The position numbers were made by a program, and so were the translations under genes. A stretch of 36,654 bases of DNA from Deltaproteobacteria bacterium (GTDB taxonomy: Bacteria; Desulfobacterota; G020345765), in contig CP070770.1 in the NCBI GenBank assembly GCA_020345765.1, forward strand, positions 3,019,159-3,055,812, given 5' to 3'. The notes below the pieces were generated by a model that worked only from the letters and a program-made list of their open reading frames with translations, was not told the origin of the DNA and did no database searches. Shown in pieces: positions 14,641 to 23,089 of this stretch; positions within the stretch are counted from its first letter, which is position 1; every line of letters starts with the position of its first letter.

Positions 14641-15951
14641 ATGGATTTGATTAGGTTAAAAAGTCTCAAGACCGACATGGAGAAATGCTTCCGTTGCTCG
14701 CTCTGCAAGATGATTCCCCTGCCGGTCGTCCGCCATCCGGAGTTTACCGATGCCTGTCCGGCATCCCGTCTATTCCATTTCCACGGATACTCCGGCTCGG
14801 GGAAACAGATCATGGCACTCTCCCTCCTTGACGGACGCATCGAGCCCGATGAGGCGTTGGCCAGAGCCGTTTTCACCTGTACGGCCTGCGGATACTGCGA
14901 TGTCGCCTGCAAGTTCATAATGGACGCGGAGCGCCATCGGGTTAACATGGTGCTGCGCGAACACCTGGTTGACCGGGGCCTCTCCCCCCCGGCTCATAAA
15001 AAAGTTAGAGAGAACCTCAGAACCTACGGTAATCCCAAGGGCCGGCCGGAGCGGACTGCCGGTGCCTGGGCCGAGGGTCTGGGCCTAAAAGTTTTGCCTG
15101 AGCGAAAGGCCGAGGTGCTTTTATTTGCCGGTTGTGTCCCGAGCAATGATCCGCAGTCAGCCGAGGTTGTGCGGAAGTTGGCCCGCCTGCTGCTCCATGC
15201 CGGGGTTGACCTTGGCATCCTGGGCGATGCGGAGCCCGGCTGCGGCCTTCCGGCATACTGGATGGGAGACCGTGATCTCTTCACAAAGATGGCATCGGAT
15301 GCGGTTTCGATTTTTAGTAAAACAAACGTGCGTACCATTGTTGCCGCTTCGGGCTCATGCCTGGGGGCATTTCGCTCCAAGTATCCGGAGTATGCCCGGG
15401 CACCCGATGTTGAGGTCCTCCACGCCACGGAGTTTTTGCTCCGCTTGATCAGTGAGGGGCGTTTGTCATTGCCCCGGCCCGTGCGTGCCCGGGTCACCTA
15501 TCAAGACCCCTGTTACCTGGGCCGCCAGAGCGAGCCCTACGCTAAGTGGGAAGGGGTGGAGAGAACCGCCCTCGGGGTTATGACCTATACGGACCCTCCC
15601 AAACCTGTAAGCCGCGGGGTTAAGGGGGTATATGAGCCCCCGCGCCAGATCCTCCGGGCAATTCCCGGGATCGAGTTTAATGAGATGTACCGCATCCGGG
15701 AATACTCCTTTTGCTGCGGGGCCGGGGGTGGAGTCCCCGCGGCGTATCCGGAGCTGGCCCGCTCGGCCGCACAGCATCGGCTTACGGAGGCCCGGGCGGT
15801 AGGAGGAGAGCTACTGGTGACGGCCTGTGCATACTGCGAGGCTCATTTCCGACGGGTGCAGGAGGATGGAGGATCGCAGAAGCAGCCGGAAAAAATGAAG
15901 GTGGTGGATATCATTGAACTTGTTTACGAAGCGGCCGGTTTGGATGGATAA
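14641..15951 (+). CDS. CCG-domain Fe-S oxidoreductase subunit (GlcF/HdrD-like)
   Basis: 436 residues from the ATG at 14641; a GTG at 14626 overlapping the transporter's TGA would add five residues. Two N-terminal [4Fe-4S] motifs are visible: CFRCSLC with a distant DACPA, and CTACGYCDVAC. Two Cys-rich CCG domains follow. The second is complete (DPCYLG, FCCGAGGG, TACAYC). The first has lost two cysteines (PGCG in place of PCCG, SGSC in place of CxxC). Such proteins pass electrons from flavin dehydrogenases to quinones, ferredoxins or heterodisulfide reductase. Two FAD-binding genes follow at once (gaps of 9 and 15 bases), giving a GlcDEF-like three-gene set. Glycolate or lactate specificity is not shown. 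Confidence 0.85.
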   Translation: MDLIRLKSLKTDMEKCFRCSLCKMIPLPVVRHPEFTDACPASRLFHFHGYSGSGKQIMALSLLDGRIEPDEALARAVFTCTACGYCDVACKFIMDAERHRVNMVLREHLVDRGLSPPAHKKVRENLRTYGNPKGRPERTAGAWAEGLGLKVLPERKAEVLLFAGCVPSNDPQSAEVVRKLARLLLHAGVDLGILGDAEPGCGLPAYWMGDRDLFTKMASDAVSIFSKTNVRTIVAASGSCLGAFRSKYPEYARAPDVEVLHATEFLLRLISEGRLSLPRPVRARVTYQDPCYLGRQSEPYAKWEGVERTALGVMTYTDPPKPVSRGVKGVYEPPRQILRAIPGIEFNEMYRIREYSFCCGAGGGVPAAYPELARSAAQHRLTEARAVGGELLVTACAYCEAHFRRVQEDGGSQKQPEKMKVVDIIELVYEAAGLDG

Positions 15952-15960
15952 GCAATATCT

Positions 15961-17436
15961 ATGGGTGCAAAAGAAATAAATGATCGGCTTAGGGCCGTAT
16001 TATCGGAAGACGGTTTAAGCACGGATCCCGATATTCTGACATTATACCGGGTGGCTAATCCGATTGTCCGAGATAGAGTCGGGCCGTCCCGGGTTGCGAG
16101 GCCCCGAGATGTCACGGAGCTGCAAAATCTGGTTCGGCTTGCAAACGAACAGGGACTTCACCTGGTCCCAGTTTCTTCCCAAGGGCCCCACGGTAAAGGC
16201 GGAACCGCCTGCGCCGAGGAGCACATCGCGTTGGACCTGTCTTCCTGGAAGAAGATCCTTCGGACGGACCGCCGGAACCGCGTGTGCATGATCGAGCCCG
16301 GGGTGACTTACGGGGAGCTTCTGGATGCCCTCGAGCCGCTGGGGATGACCGTGCCGATGCCGCTTGCCCCCAGGAGCGGAAAGAGCGTAGCGGCGGCGGT
16401 AATGGACCGAGAGCCTTCCACCTGGCCGAACCGGCAGTGGGATATCTCCGATCCGGTCGGGAGTACGGAATTCATATTCGGGACGGGAGATATTTTCCGG
16501 ACCGGGGCCGCTGGCGGGCCCGGCTCACTCGAGAAACAGCGGGTGGCAGGGGGGGCGCAGAAGAGTCCGATGGGGCCGTCGCAGACCGATTTCCAACGCG
16601 TGGTCCAGGGCTCTCAGGGCTCCCTGGGTATCGTTACCTGGCTTACCGTGCGCACCGAGCTGAGGCCTTCCGTGGAAGGGCCATGTCTGATCGGGTCTGA
16701 TGAGCTCGAAAAACTCATACCCTTTATTTACGGGGTCCAGCGTCCCTGGTTAGGTGAGCACTCGTTTATACTCGATCGCAACGCGGCCACATTGCTCATG
16801 ACTCACAACGCCCCCGACAGCTTTGAGGCAGTAACAGCTTCTCTTCCCGCATTTATCTGCCTGCAGAACATAGCCGGATTCGAGCGACTCCCCCGGGAAC
16901 GCGTGGCCTACCAGTTAAAGGATATTGAAGAGATTGCAGCACGTAATGGACTGGCTCTTTCTTCGTCACTGGGTTCGGTTTTGGCGCCGGAATTACTTAA
17001 AGCGGCAACCCGCCCGTGCGGGCCCCGGGATTTTCGCCATGCCCTCCGGGGGCATTGTCTGTCTATATTCTTCTTGTCCACCCTCGACCAATCCCCCCGG
17101 TTCCTCGGGGCGATCGGAGAGGTAGCCGGGCGTCACCAGATCGAGCGTAATCGAATCGGGATCTACCTGCAGCCGGTCGTGCAGAATCACGCCTGCCATA
17201 TCGAATTTATGGTCCCGTTTGATCCGGAAAATAGGGGGGAGGTTGAGCTCATGCGGCGCTTCGAGGCGGATGCGGTTCACGAATTATTTGATGAAGGAGC
17301 CTTCTTCAGCCGTCCTTACGGGGCGGCAGGAAAGCTTGCATTTGTCCGGAATCAACTGAATAACGCAGTCTTGAAAAAGATAAAGGATATCTTCGATCCG
17401 AACCGGGTATTGAACCCCGGCAAATTCGGCCTTTAA
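15961..17436 (+). CDS. FAD-binding (PCMH/VAO-type) oxidoreductase subunit 1
   Basis: 491 residues. The FAD-binding PCMH domain occupies about residues 40-225, with PRDVTELQNLVRLANEQG, a typical strand-helix entry, VPVSSQGPHGKGG in place of the usual PRGGGTG loop, MIEPGVTYGELLDAL and GSQGSLGIVTWLTV. The C-terminus ends in DPNRVLNPGKFGL, the usual seal of the GlcD/VAO family. The unusual GPHGKGG loop and the shortened central region suggest a substrate other than glycolate or lactate. There is no clear ribosome binding site and the gene begins nine bases after the Fe-S gene. It probably forms a complex with the neighbouring Fe-S and FAD proteins in the cytoplasm or on the inner membrane face. 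Confidence 0.85.
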   Translation: MGAKEINDRLRAVLSEDGLSTDPDILTLYRVANPIVRDRVGPSRVARPRDVTELQNLVRLANEQGLHLVPVSSQGPHGKGGTACAEEHIALDLSSWKKILRTDRRNRVCMIEPGVTYGELLDALEPLGMTVPMPLAPRSGKSVAAAVMDREPSTWPNRQWDISDPVGSTEFIFGTGDIFRTGAAGGPGSLEKQRVAGGAQKSPMGPSQTDFQRVVQGSQGSLGIVTWLTVRTELRPSVEGPCLIGSDELEKLIPFIYGVQRPWLGEHSFILDRNAATLLMTHNAPDSFEAVTASLPAFICLQNIAGFERLPRERVAYQLKDIEEIAARNGLALSSSLGSVLAPELLKAATRPCGPRDFRHALRGHCLSIFFLSTLDQSPRFLGAIGEVAGRHQIERNRIGIYLQPVVQNHACHIEFMVPFDPENRGEVELMRRFEADAVHELFDEGAFFSRPYGAAGKLAFVRNQLNNAVLKKIKDIFDPNRVLNPGKFGL

Positions 17437-17451
17437 CGAAGGAGATTGATC

Positions 17452-19188
17452 ATGCTTAGCTCCGAGGAGATAAGGGTCCTGGGCGATACCGTCGGCCCCG
17501 AATGGGTCTGCACGGACCCATGTATGATGGATACCTATTCGTATTACATGAACCCGGAGATCGTAAACCAGGAAGGCAGTCTCTGGCTGACCCGGCCGGA
17601 AGCCGTGGTAATGCCCGCGAATACCAGGGAGGTCTCCGAGGTCGTTCGGCTTTGCAACCGTTTGAACCTGATGGTGAAGCCCATTTCCACCGGCTGGAGT
17701 GCAACGGCGGCGGCCTCCCGCGACCGGGTGATCGTGCTCGACCTGAAGCGGATGGACCGGATCATTGAGATCGATGTGAAGAACCAGATCGCCGTGGTCG
17801 AGCCCTATGTCAAGGCCATTATCTTGCAGACGATCCTCTGGAAGGAGGGGCTCAATCTCCACGTGGTCTCCTGCGGTGGTAACCATTCTCCCCTGGCATC
17901 AACCACCTCCGCCTGGGGAACCGGTCTGGACGGACCGTCCATGAGCTACAGTGGGCGGAACCTGCTCGGGGTCGAGTGGGTCTTACCTACGGGTGATGTC
18001 CTCATCCTGGGCAGTGCCGGCGAGGGGGCGGGCTGGTTCACTGCCGACGGACCCGGTCCGTCGTTGCGGGGAATCGTCCGCGGTTACCAGGGGGCATTCG
18101 GAAGTCTCGGGGTATTCACGAAGGCCGCGCTCAAGCTCTATCAGTGGGACGGCCCCCCCGAAATAGAGGTTGGTGGCTGCTCGCCCCATTATATAATAAA
18201 GGATTTACCCTCGAACATAGGGCTGTTTATGCTCTCATTCCCGGATGCGAAGGCCATGGTGGAGGCAGGATACCGGATGGGCGAGGCCGGGATCAATTAT
18301 GCGGACTTCCGCCTGCCGGCCTTTATGTGCGCCATCGGCTCGACGGATGATAACCTTGATCTTAAGAGGATCTGGGAGACGGGTCTGTTCCAGAAGATCG
18401 CCAATTATATTATGATCACCGCCGTGATCGGCTACTCCCCGCGCGAGTTCGAGTGGAAGATGAAGGCGTTTAGGCAGATACTCTCCGAGGTAGGCGGCGT
18501 TAACCTGCCAATCAACCTGCCGGACAACACGCGCGTTCCCGAGAGGTTACTCAAGCGGATAAGACGCATTGTTGAATTTATAGATGACCCTCTCAAGCTT
18601 CTCAGAAAGCTTCCATTCCTCCAGGATCTGATCTCAAGGCTGCCGATCAACAAGAGGCAGCGCCAGAAGAACCTCTCCGAGCTCTTCTGGGTGATGCTGC
18701 GCCATGCGAACAATACCCAGGGTAATTTCCGTCCCTCTCAGGCCATGCTGACGACCATGGGAACATTTGACACCTGGGACCTGGGCATACGCCAGTCGGA
18801 CTGGATCGCCCAAAAGAAGCAGGAGTATATAAAAAAAGGGCTTTTCCTCGACGACGGGGGAGACCTCGGATGCGGCGGCACCTTCGAGCAGGGACACATG
18901 GGCTACCTGGAGGGTATTACCCTCTATTCTTCAAAGGATCCGAGATCGGTGGAGGCGGCGGGGAAGGTAGTAGAAGAAGCGGTTCAGGCCTGTATCGACG
19001 AGGCGTTCGGGATCCCCATTGCGGGCTTCGGCCAGGAGATGAATGCCAAGCTCGGGCCGCACTGCGGTGACTATCATAAGTGGATGAAGCGGATCAAGGA
19101 AGCCCTGGACCCCAACCTTGCCGTTGATCCCTTTTTCTATGTCGATCCGGGCAAAAAGACTGACGAAGACGATAGTCAAGGCGGCTGA
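17452..19188 (+). CDS. FAD-binding (PCMH/VAO-type) oxidoreductase subunit 2
   Basis: 578 residues from the ATG at 17452, chosen because GAAGGAG ends seven bases upstream; a TTG six bases earlier is unlikely. The PCMH domain covers about residues 55-235: RPEAVVMPANTREVSEVVRL, PISTGWSATAA, AVVEPYVKAIILQ, GNHSPLAS and GAFGSLGVFTKAALKL. The remaining 340 residues are longer than in GlcD and include a Leu/Arg-rich helical insert (residues about 360-405) and the tail LDPNLAVDPFFYVDPG. It is a paralogue of the preceding gene only at fold level. It may be the catalytic flavoprotein of the complex, with the other acting in electron transfer. The 4-cresol/vanillyl-alcohol type is conceivable, but neither the covalent-FAD residue nor the substrate was identified. 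Confidence 0.85.
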   Translation: MLSSEEIRVLGDTVGPEWVCTDPCMMDTYSYYMNPEIVNQEGSLWLTRPEAVVMPANTREVSEVVRLCNRLNLMVKPISTGWSATAAASRDRVIVLDLKRMDRIIEIDVKNQIAVVEPYVKAIILQTILWKEGLNLHVVSCGGNHSPLASTTSAWGTGLDGPSMSYSGRNLLGVEWVLPTGDVLILGSAGEGAGWFTADGPGPSLRGIVRGYQGAFGSLGVFTKAALKLYQWDGPPEIEVGGCSPHYIIKDLPSNIGLFMLSFPDAKAMVEAGYRMGEAGINYADFRLPAFMCAIGSTDDNLDLKRIWETGLFQKIANYIMITAVIGYSPREFEWKMKAFRQILSEVGGVNLPINLPDNTRVPERLLKRIRRIVEFIDDPLKLLRKLPFLQDLISRLPINKRQRQKNLSELFWVMLRHANNTQGNFRPSQAMLTTMGTFDTWDLGIRQSDWIAQKKQEYIKKGLFLDDGGDLGCGGTFEQGHMGYLEGITLYSSKDPRSVEAAGKVVEEAVQACIDEAFGIPIAGFGQEMNAKLGPHCGDYHKWMKRIKEALDPNLAVDPFFYVDPGKKTDEDDSQGG

Positions 19189-19201
19189 CCACATCTAAAA
19201 A

Positions 19202-20317
19202 ATGGATTCAAAGGAACGGATAGAGGCGGTAGTGGCGTTGGAGGCGCCGGACCGGGTTCCGGTGGGGCCTCTGCTCGACCACTGGGCCGCCACTTATTCC
19301 GGGATAACCAAGCAGGAGTTCATGGAAAACGGTGGCAAGCGGATCGCAGCAATACTAAAAACCATGCGGGAGGTAGGCCCCTGGGATATAGCCTATATGG
19401 CGGAGACGGCCAATCCGGTTCTGCTCATGGGGGCGCCGGCGCGCGTGCATTGGCCGGGAAGGGATTTGCCTCCTGACGAGATTCACCAGTTCGAGGAGTT
19501 CGAGCTACTCAAGCCGGATGATTATGACCTTCTTTTAAAAGATGGACTCAACCGCTTCCTGCGCAGGGTGGCGCACAGGCTCTACCCGGACACGGGAACG
19601 CTGAAAGGGATAGGCATGATCGTCTCGTTCGCCTGGGAGCTAAGGAGGCACGCGAAAATGGTCAAAGCCGCCGGTACCGAGGTTAACTGCGGGTTCATGA
19701 TTCCCGGCCCCTTGTTCGAGTATTTCTCCATCGGCCGGAGCATGGCAAGGATGTGCACGGACCTTTATGATTATCCGGAGAAGATCAAAGCGGCGAGCAG
19801 GGAGTGGGCCAAGTCACTTACCTCCATGGCCATCAGATTTGCCCGGTTAATGGGGGTGCCCAGGGTATTTATCGGTCTGGCGCGCAGCTCACCGGCAATG
19901 ATTTCGCCACGGCATTTCGAGGAGTTCGTCATGCCCGAGCTCGAGTATATGGTCAATAATATCGTCGATGCCGGTATGTTTCCGGTTTTCCACTGCGATA
20001 CCGATTGGACCAGGAACCTTCCCTTGTTTCGCCGATTTCCGGCAAAAAGATGTATTATTGAGCTTGATGGGGCCTCCGACATCTTCAAGGCCAAGGAGAT
20101 CCTGGGCGACTGGATGTGCATCAAGGGTGATGTGCCGGCCCATCTGCTGGCATTCAGGGAAAAGGACCGGGTAATGGATTACTGCAGGCGGCTGATCCAG
20201 GAGGTGGGTAAGGGGGGCGGATTTATCCTTTCCTCGGGATGCTCGATCCCGGCCAACGCCAAGGCCGAGAATGTGCGGGCACTGGTCGAAGCCGCCGAAG
20301 AATGGGGATACTACTAA
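19202..20317 (+). CDS. URO-D/MtaA-type protein (uroporphyrinogen decarboxylase-like, possible methyltransferase)
   Basis: 371 residues. It begins SKERIEAVVALEAPDRVPVGP, the usual start of the URO-D superfamily group that includes cobamide methyltransferases (MtaA, MtbA, CmuA). The TIM barrel carries a possible zinc site at FHCDTDW (His264, Cys265, Asp266) and Cys347 in SSGCSIPANAKAENV. In MtaA-type enzymes zinc binds a thiol that accepts the methyl group from a corrinoid protein. True HemE residues for porphyrin binding were not seen, so a role in haem synthesis is unlikely. It is 13 bases after the FAD gene and clearly in the same operon. No corrinoid-binding protein lies in the window. A dehydrogenase-linked demethylation is a guess. 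Confidence 0.8.
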   Translation: MDSKERIEAVVALEAPDRVPVGPLLDHWAATYSGITKQEFMENGGKRIAAILKTMREVGPWDIAYMAETANPVLLMGAPARVHWPGRDLPPDEIHQFEEFELLKPDDYDLLLKDGLNRFLRRVAHRLYPDTGTLKGIGMIVSFAWELRRHAKMVKAAGTEVNCGFMIPGPLFEYFSIGRSMARMCTDLYDYPEKIKAASREWAKSLTSMAIRFARLMGVPRVFIGLARSSPAMISPRHFEEFVMPELEYMVNNIVDAGMFPVFHCDTDWTRNLPLFRRFPAKRCIIELDGASDIFKAKEILGDWMCIKGDVPAHLLAFREKDRVMDYCRRLIQEVGKGGGFILSSGCSIPANAKAENVRALVEAAEEWGYY

Positions 20318-20330
20318 TATAAGAAAGGGG

Positions 20331-20360
20331 TCGAGGGTTCAAGGATTCGAGGGTTCAAGG
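20331..20360 (+). repeat. Tandem 14-bp repeat in the 118-base spacer
   Basis: TCGAGGGTTCAAGG occurs at 20331-20344 and 20347-20360, period 16. The rest of the spacer (to 20435) holds related words (AGAGTTCAGAGTTCAA, GGGGTCGAGGA) and no gene. Confidence 0.6.
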
Positions 20361-20435
20361 GGAGTAAAATAGTTTAGAGTTCAGAGTTCAATATGAGGAT
20401 TTGAGGGGTCGAGGAATATGGTTAGGAGGATTTGA

Positions 20436-22010
20436 ATGAAGAAGATTGATACGCCCGGTATTGTGTTCGAGCCCGAAGACGATATCCCCTCGGCTTTCCG
20501 GAAGGCGGTAAAGGAGCAGCCGGAAAAAATTGCGGTAATCTTCAAGGATAGACGAGTGAGCCTGCTCGAACTCGGGACCCGGATCAATCGGGTGGCCAAT
20601 ACCCTGCTTGCCCAGGGGATTAAAACCGGGGACCGGGTAAGTATCCTCTCGAGAAACTCGGTAGAATACATCGAGGTGTTTTTCGGGACCCTCACCGCCG
20701 GTGGGTGTGCGGTGCCGTTGCCTACGATGGCAAGCACGGAGGCGCTCAAGCTGATGATCGAGGATTCCCGGTCAAAGATACTCGTGGTCTCGTCCGAGAT
20801 GCGGGGGCTGGTCGAGCCTTTTATCCGCGATCTCGATCACATCGAAGCGGGCTCGAGGATCGGGTTCTATTTCGAAGACGAAGGGTGGTTGAGCTACGAG
20901 AAATGGATCGAGGGGGCTTCCGGTGATGCTCCGGAAGTGAAAATAGGGAAGGACGACGATTTCAATATCATCTACAGTTCGGGGACTACCGGGGAACCCA
21001 AGGGTATCATCCACACCCATGCGGTCCGGAGGGTCTTTACCGATGAACTGAAAGCAGTATTTTCCATCCCCGGCATGGTCAATATCATCTCGACGCCGCT
21101 TTACTCGAACACCACCATGGTCACCTGGCTCCCTTCGATGCGCTGCGGGACAACGATCGTCCTCATGGATAAGTTCGATGAACGTGAATTTTTAAAGCTA
21201 TGCGAGCGGGACAGGGCAACCCTCGCAATGCTGGTGCCGGTTCAGTACCAGCGAATTTTGCGGGTGGAAGATTTAGGTCATTTCGATCTTTCCTCCCTGC
21301 TGGTCAAGTTCTGTACCAGCGCACCGCTGCACGCGGATGTGAAAAAACAGATACTGGACAGGATCCCGGGCGAGCTTGTCGAGATTTACGGGTTGACCGA
21401 GGGTGGGGTGGGCACGGTGCTCATCGCCTCCCAGAACCGGGATAAACTGGGATCGGTCGGTCAGCCGGCCCCGGGTTGCGAGATTAAGGTAATCGATGAG
21501 GAAGGCAACGAACTACCACCGGGGGAGACCGGCGAGATCGTCGGACGGTACACCTTCATGATGAAGGGGTACCAGAGCCGTGAGGATGCCACTAATGCGA
21601 TGCTCTGGTATGATAAGGAGGGGCGGGCTTTTTACCGGAGCGGCGATATCGGGCGGATGGACGAGGAGTCCTTTGTGTATGTGCTGGACCGGAAGAAGGA
21701 TGTGATCATCTCCGGGGGACTGAATATCTACGCAGTTGACCTGGAGCGTGAATTACTCAAACACGAGGCGGTCCTCGAGGCGGCGGTTATCGGCGTTCCG
21801 GACGACAGGTGGGGAGAGACGCCCCTCGCTTTGGTGGTTATGGAGAAGGGAGTCACGGAGACCCCGGAAAGCATCCGCGAGTGGGCTAATACCCGGCTGG
21901 GTAAAAGCCAGCGGATCTCGAAAGTGGAATTCCGGGACGAGCTTCCTAAAGGAAGTGTGGGAAAGATCCTGAAAAAAGAACTCAGACGTCCCTACTGGGA
22001 AAAAGGCTGA
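20436..22010 (+). CDS. AMP-forming acyl-CoA synthetase/ligase
   Basis: 524 residues with every adenylation motif of the ANL family: A3 YSSGTTGEPKGIIHTH (about 184-199), A5 EIYGLTEGG, A7 YRSGDIGRMD, A8 hinge DRKKDVIISGGLNIYAVDLE and A10 PKGSVGKILKKEL with the catalytic Lys. The enzyme activates a carboxylic acid to its acyl-adenylate and then to the CoA thioester in the cytoplasm. The acid cannot be read, though the size fits medium-chain or aryl acids. TAGGAGG six bases before ATG is a strong site. A 118-base spacer separates it from the URO-D gene, so it may be a second transcription unit or the operon tail. It fits activation of the product or substrate of the upstream oxidoreductases. Confidence 0.93.
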   Translation: MKKIDTPGIVFEPEDDIPSAFRKAVKEQPEKIAVIFKDRRVSLLELGTRINRVANTLLAQGIKTGDRVSILSRNSVEYIEVFFGTLTAGGCAVPLPTMASTEALKLMIEDSRSKILVVSSEMRGLVEPFIRDLDHIEAGSRIGFYFEDEGWLSYEKWIEGASGDAPEVKIGKDDDFNIIYSSGTTGEPKGIIHTHAVRRVFTDELKAVFSIPGMVNIISTPLYSNTTMVTWLPSMRCGTTIVLMDKFDEREFLKLCERDRATLAMLVPVQYQRILRVEDLGHFDLSSLLVKFCTSAPLHADVKKQILDRIPGELVEIYGLTEGGVGTVLIASQNRDKLGSVGQPAPGCEIKVIDEEGNELPPGETGEIVGRYTFMMKGYQSREDATNAMLWYDKEGRAFYRSGDIGRMDEESFVYVLDRKKDVIISGGLNIYAVDLERELLKHEAVLEAAVIGVPDDRWGETPLALVVMEKGVTETPESIREWANTRLGKSQRISKVEFRDELPKGSVGKILKKELRRPYWEKG

Positions 22011-22042
22011 TGATGAGTCAGGAGCGCTCCTATTTCTTAACC

Positions 22043-22071
22043 TTGACCTTATTTTCTGATAATAATATTAT
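22043..22071 (+). promoter_or_regulatory. Sigma-70-type promoter
   Basis: TTGACC (22043-22048), 17 bases, TATTAT (22066-22071), five of six matches in each box. It would start a transcript about 70 bases before the Fe-S protein gene at 22147. Confidence 0.6.
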
Positions 22072-22146
22072 TAAGTTAAGATCAGTAGTGACGGGACCGA
22101 CGAAGTTGTATCCCCAAAAGTAATAGTTTTTACCAGGAGGTAAAGG

Positions 22147-23007
22147 ATGAAAAGGAAATGGTTTCCGGGATTGTTCGATTTGACGAGACCTTTCAAGAAT
22201 CCCCGAACTTTAGAGCGGATGAAATATTCGCGAATGACCAGGCTTACCCTCGATTCCATCGTGCTCCATTTTCGCTTCGCCAACCTTCCGATAATCCGTC
22301 GCTTCCACCCCTGGGTGGATCGGGAAAGAACCAGGATTTACATAATCCCGGTCAATAAAGCCCTGGAACGCGGCAAAGACGTAGTGCTCCCTTACCAGAT
22401 CGTCGAGAAGTTCATTGATAGATCTTCCGATCATACTATCATTGAGTTTTGCGGCTGTCGCACGGCCTACGGGTGCAAGGATTATCCCCATAATGTCGGG
22501 TGCCTGATGTTGGGACCGGACAGCAAGAAGATCAAAGGCCCCTTTGCCCGGTCGGTATCGAAGGAAGAGGCCAAGGAGCACATGAAGAAGGCCGTAGAGG
22601 CCAACTTGACCCCGATCATCGGCAAGGCCCGGGTGGATAACTTTATCTTCGGTATTCCGGACAACCACCGGCTCTTCACCGTTTGCTTCTGCTGCGAGTG
22701 CTGCTGTCTCGGGCAGATCTACAAATATATGCCTCCGGAGGAACGTAACATCCAGTTTAACCGACTAGAGGGGCTGGAGGTCTGGGTTGACGAGGAGAAG
22801 TGCGAAGGTTGCGGTACCTGTGTCGAGCACTGCTTCCTTGACCTGATGACAATGGTGGACGGTAAGGCCCGGATCTCGGAAGACTGCCGGGGATGCGGGC
22901 GCTGTGCCCGCGCCTGCCCCGAAGATGCCATCCAGTTAAGGCTGAATAATCCGGATTTTATCGCCCAGGCCATGAAACATATCGAAAGCAAGGTTGAACT
23001 GGCGTGA
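22147..23007 (+). CDS. Cys-rich ferredoxin-like protein with two [4Fe-4S] motifs
   Basis: 286 residues. The C-terminus has two bacterial ferredoxin motifs, CEGCGTCVEHC (about 219-229) and CRGCGRCARACP (about 247-258). The N-terminal part holds two further Cys groups: CGCRTAYGCKDYPHNVGC (about 102-119) and CFCCECCC (about 180-187), with SKEEAKEHMKKAVEAN between them. The same arrangement recurs in the gene at 23090, so they are paralogues. This Cys-rich unit plus two ferredoxin clusters is widespread in anaerobes but I know of no proven function. It is cytoplasmic, probably electron transfer. CCAGGAGG before ATG and the promoter at 22043 support the start. It follows the CoA ligase by 136 bases. 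Confidence 0.82.
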   Translation: MKRKWFPGLFDLTRPFKNPRTLERMKYSRMTRLTLDSIVLHFRFANLPIIRRFHPWVDRERTRIYIIPVNKALERGKDVVLPYQIVEKFIDRSSDHTIIEFCGCRTAYGCKDYPHNVGCLMLGPDSKKIKGPFARSVSKEEAKEHMKKAVEANLTPIIGKARVDNFIFGIPDNHRLFTVCFCCECCCLGQIYKYMPPEERNIQFNRLEGLEVWVDEEKCEGCGTCVEHCFLDLMTMVDGKARISEDCRGCGRCARACPEDAIQLRLNNPDFIAQAMKHIESKVELA

Positions 23008-23089
23008 TTTGTGATTGAATTAATTCGTCGGACAAAGGTGATTTAAGGGGTCGACTCGAGACTTAATTAAATAGACGAAAGGGAATAAA

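Noticed and set aside
20331-20360. CRISPR-like short tandem repeat
   Set aside because: There are only two units with a two-base gap, which is not an array with spacers.
22020-22029. GGAGCGCTCC as a terminator after the CoA ligase
   Set aside because: It is too short to leave a loop, and the following TATTTCTTAA is not a proper T-run.
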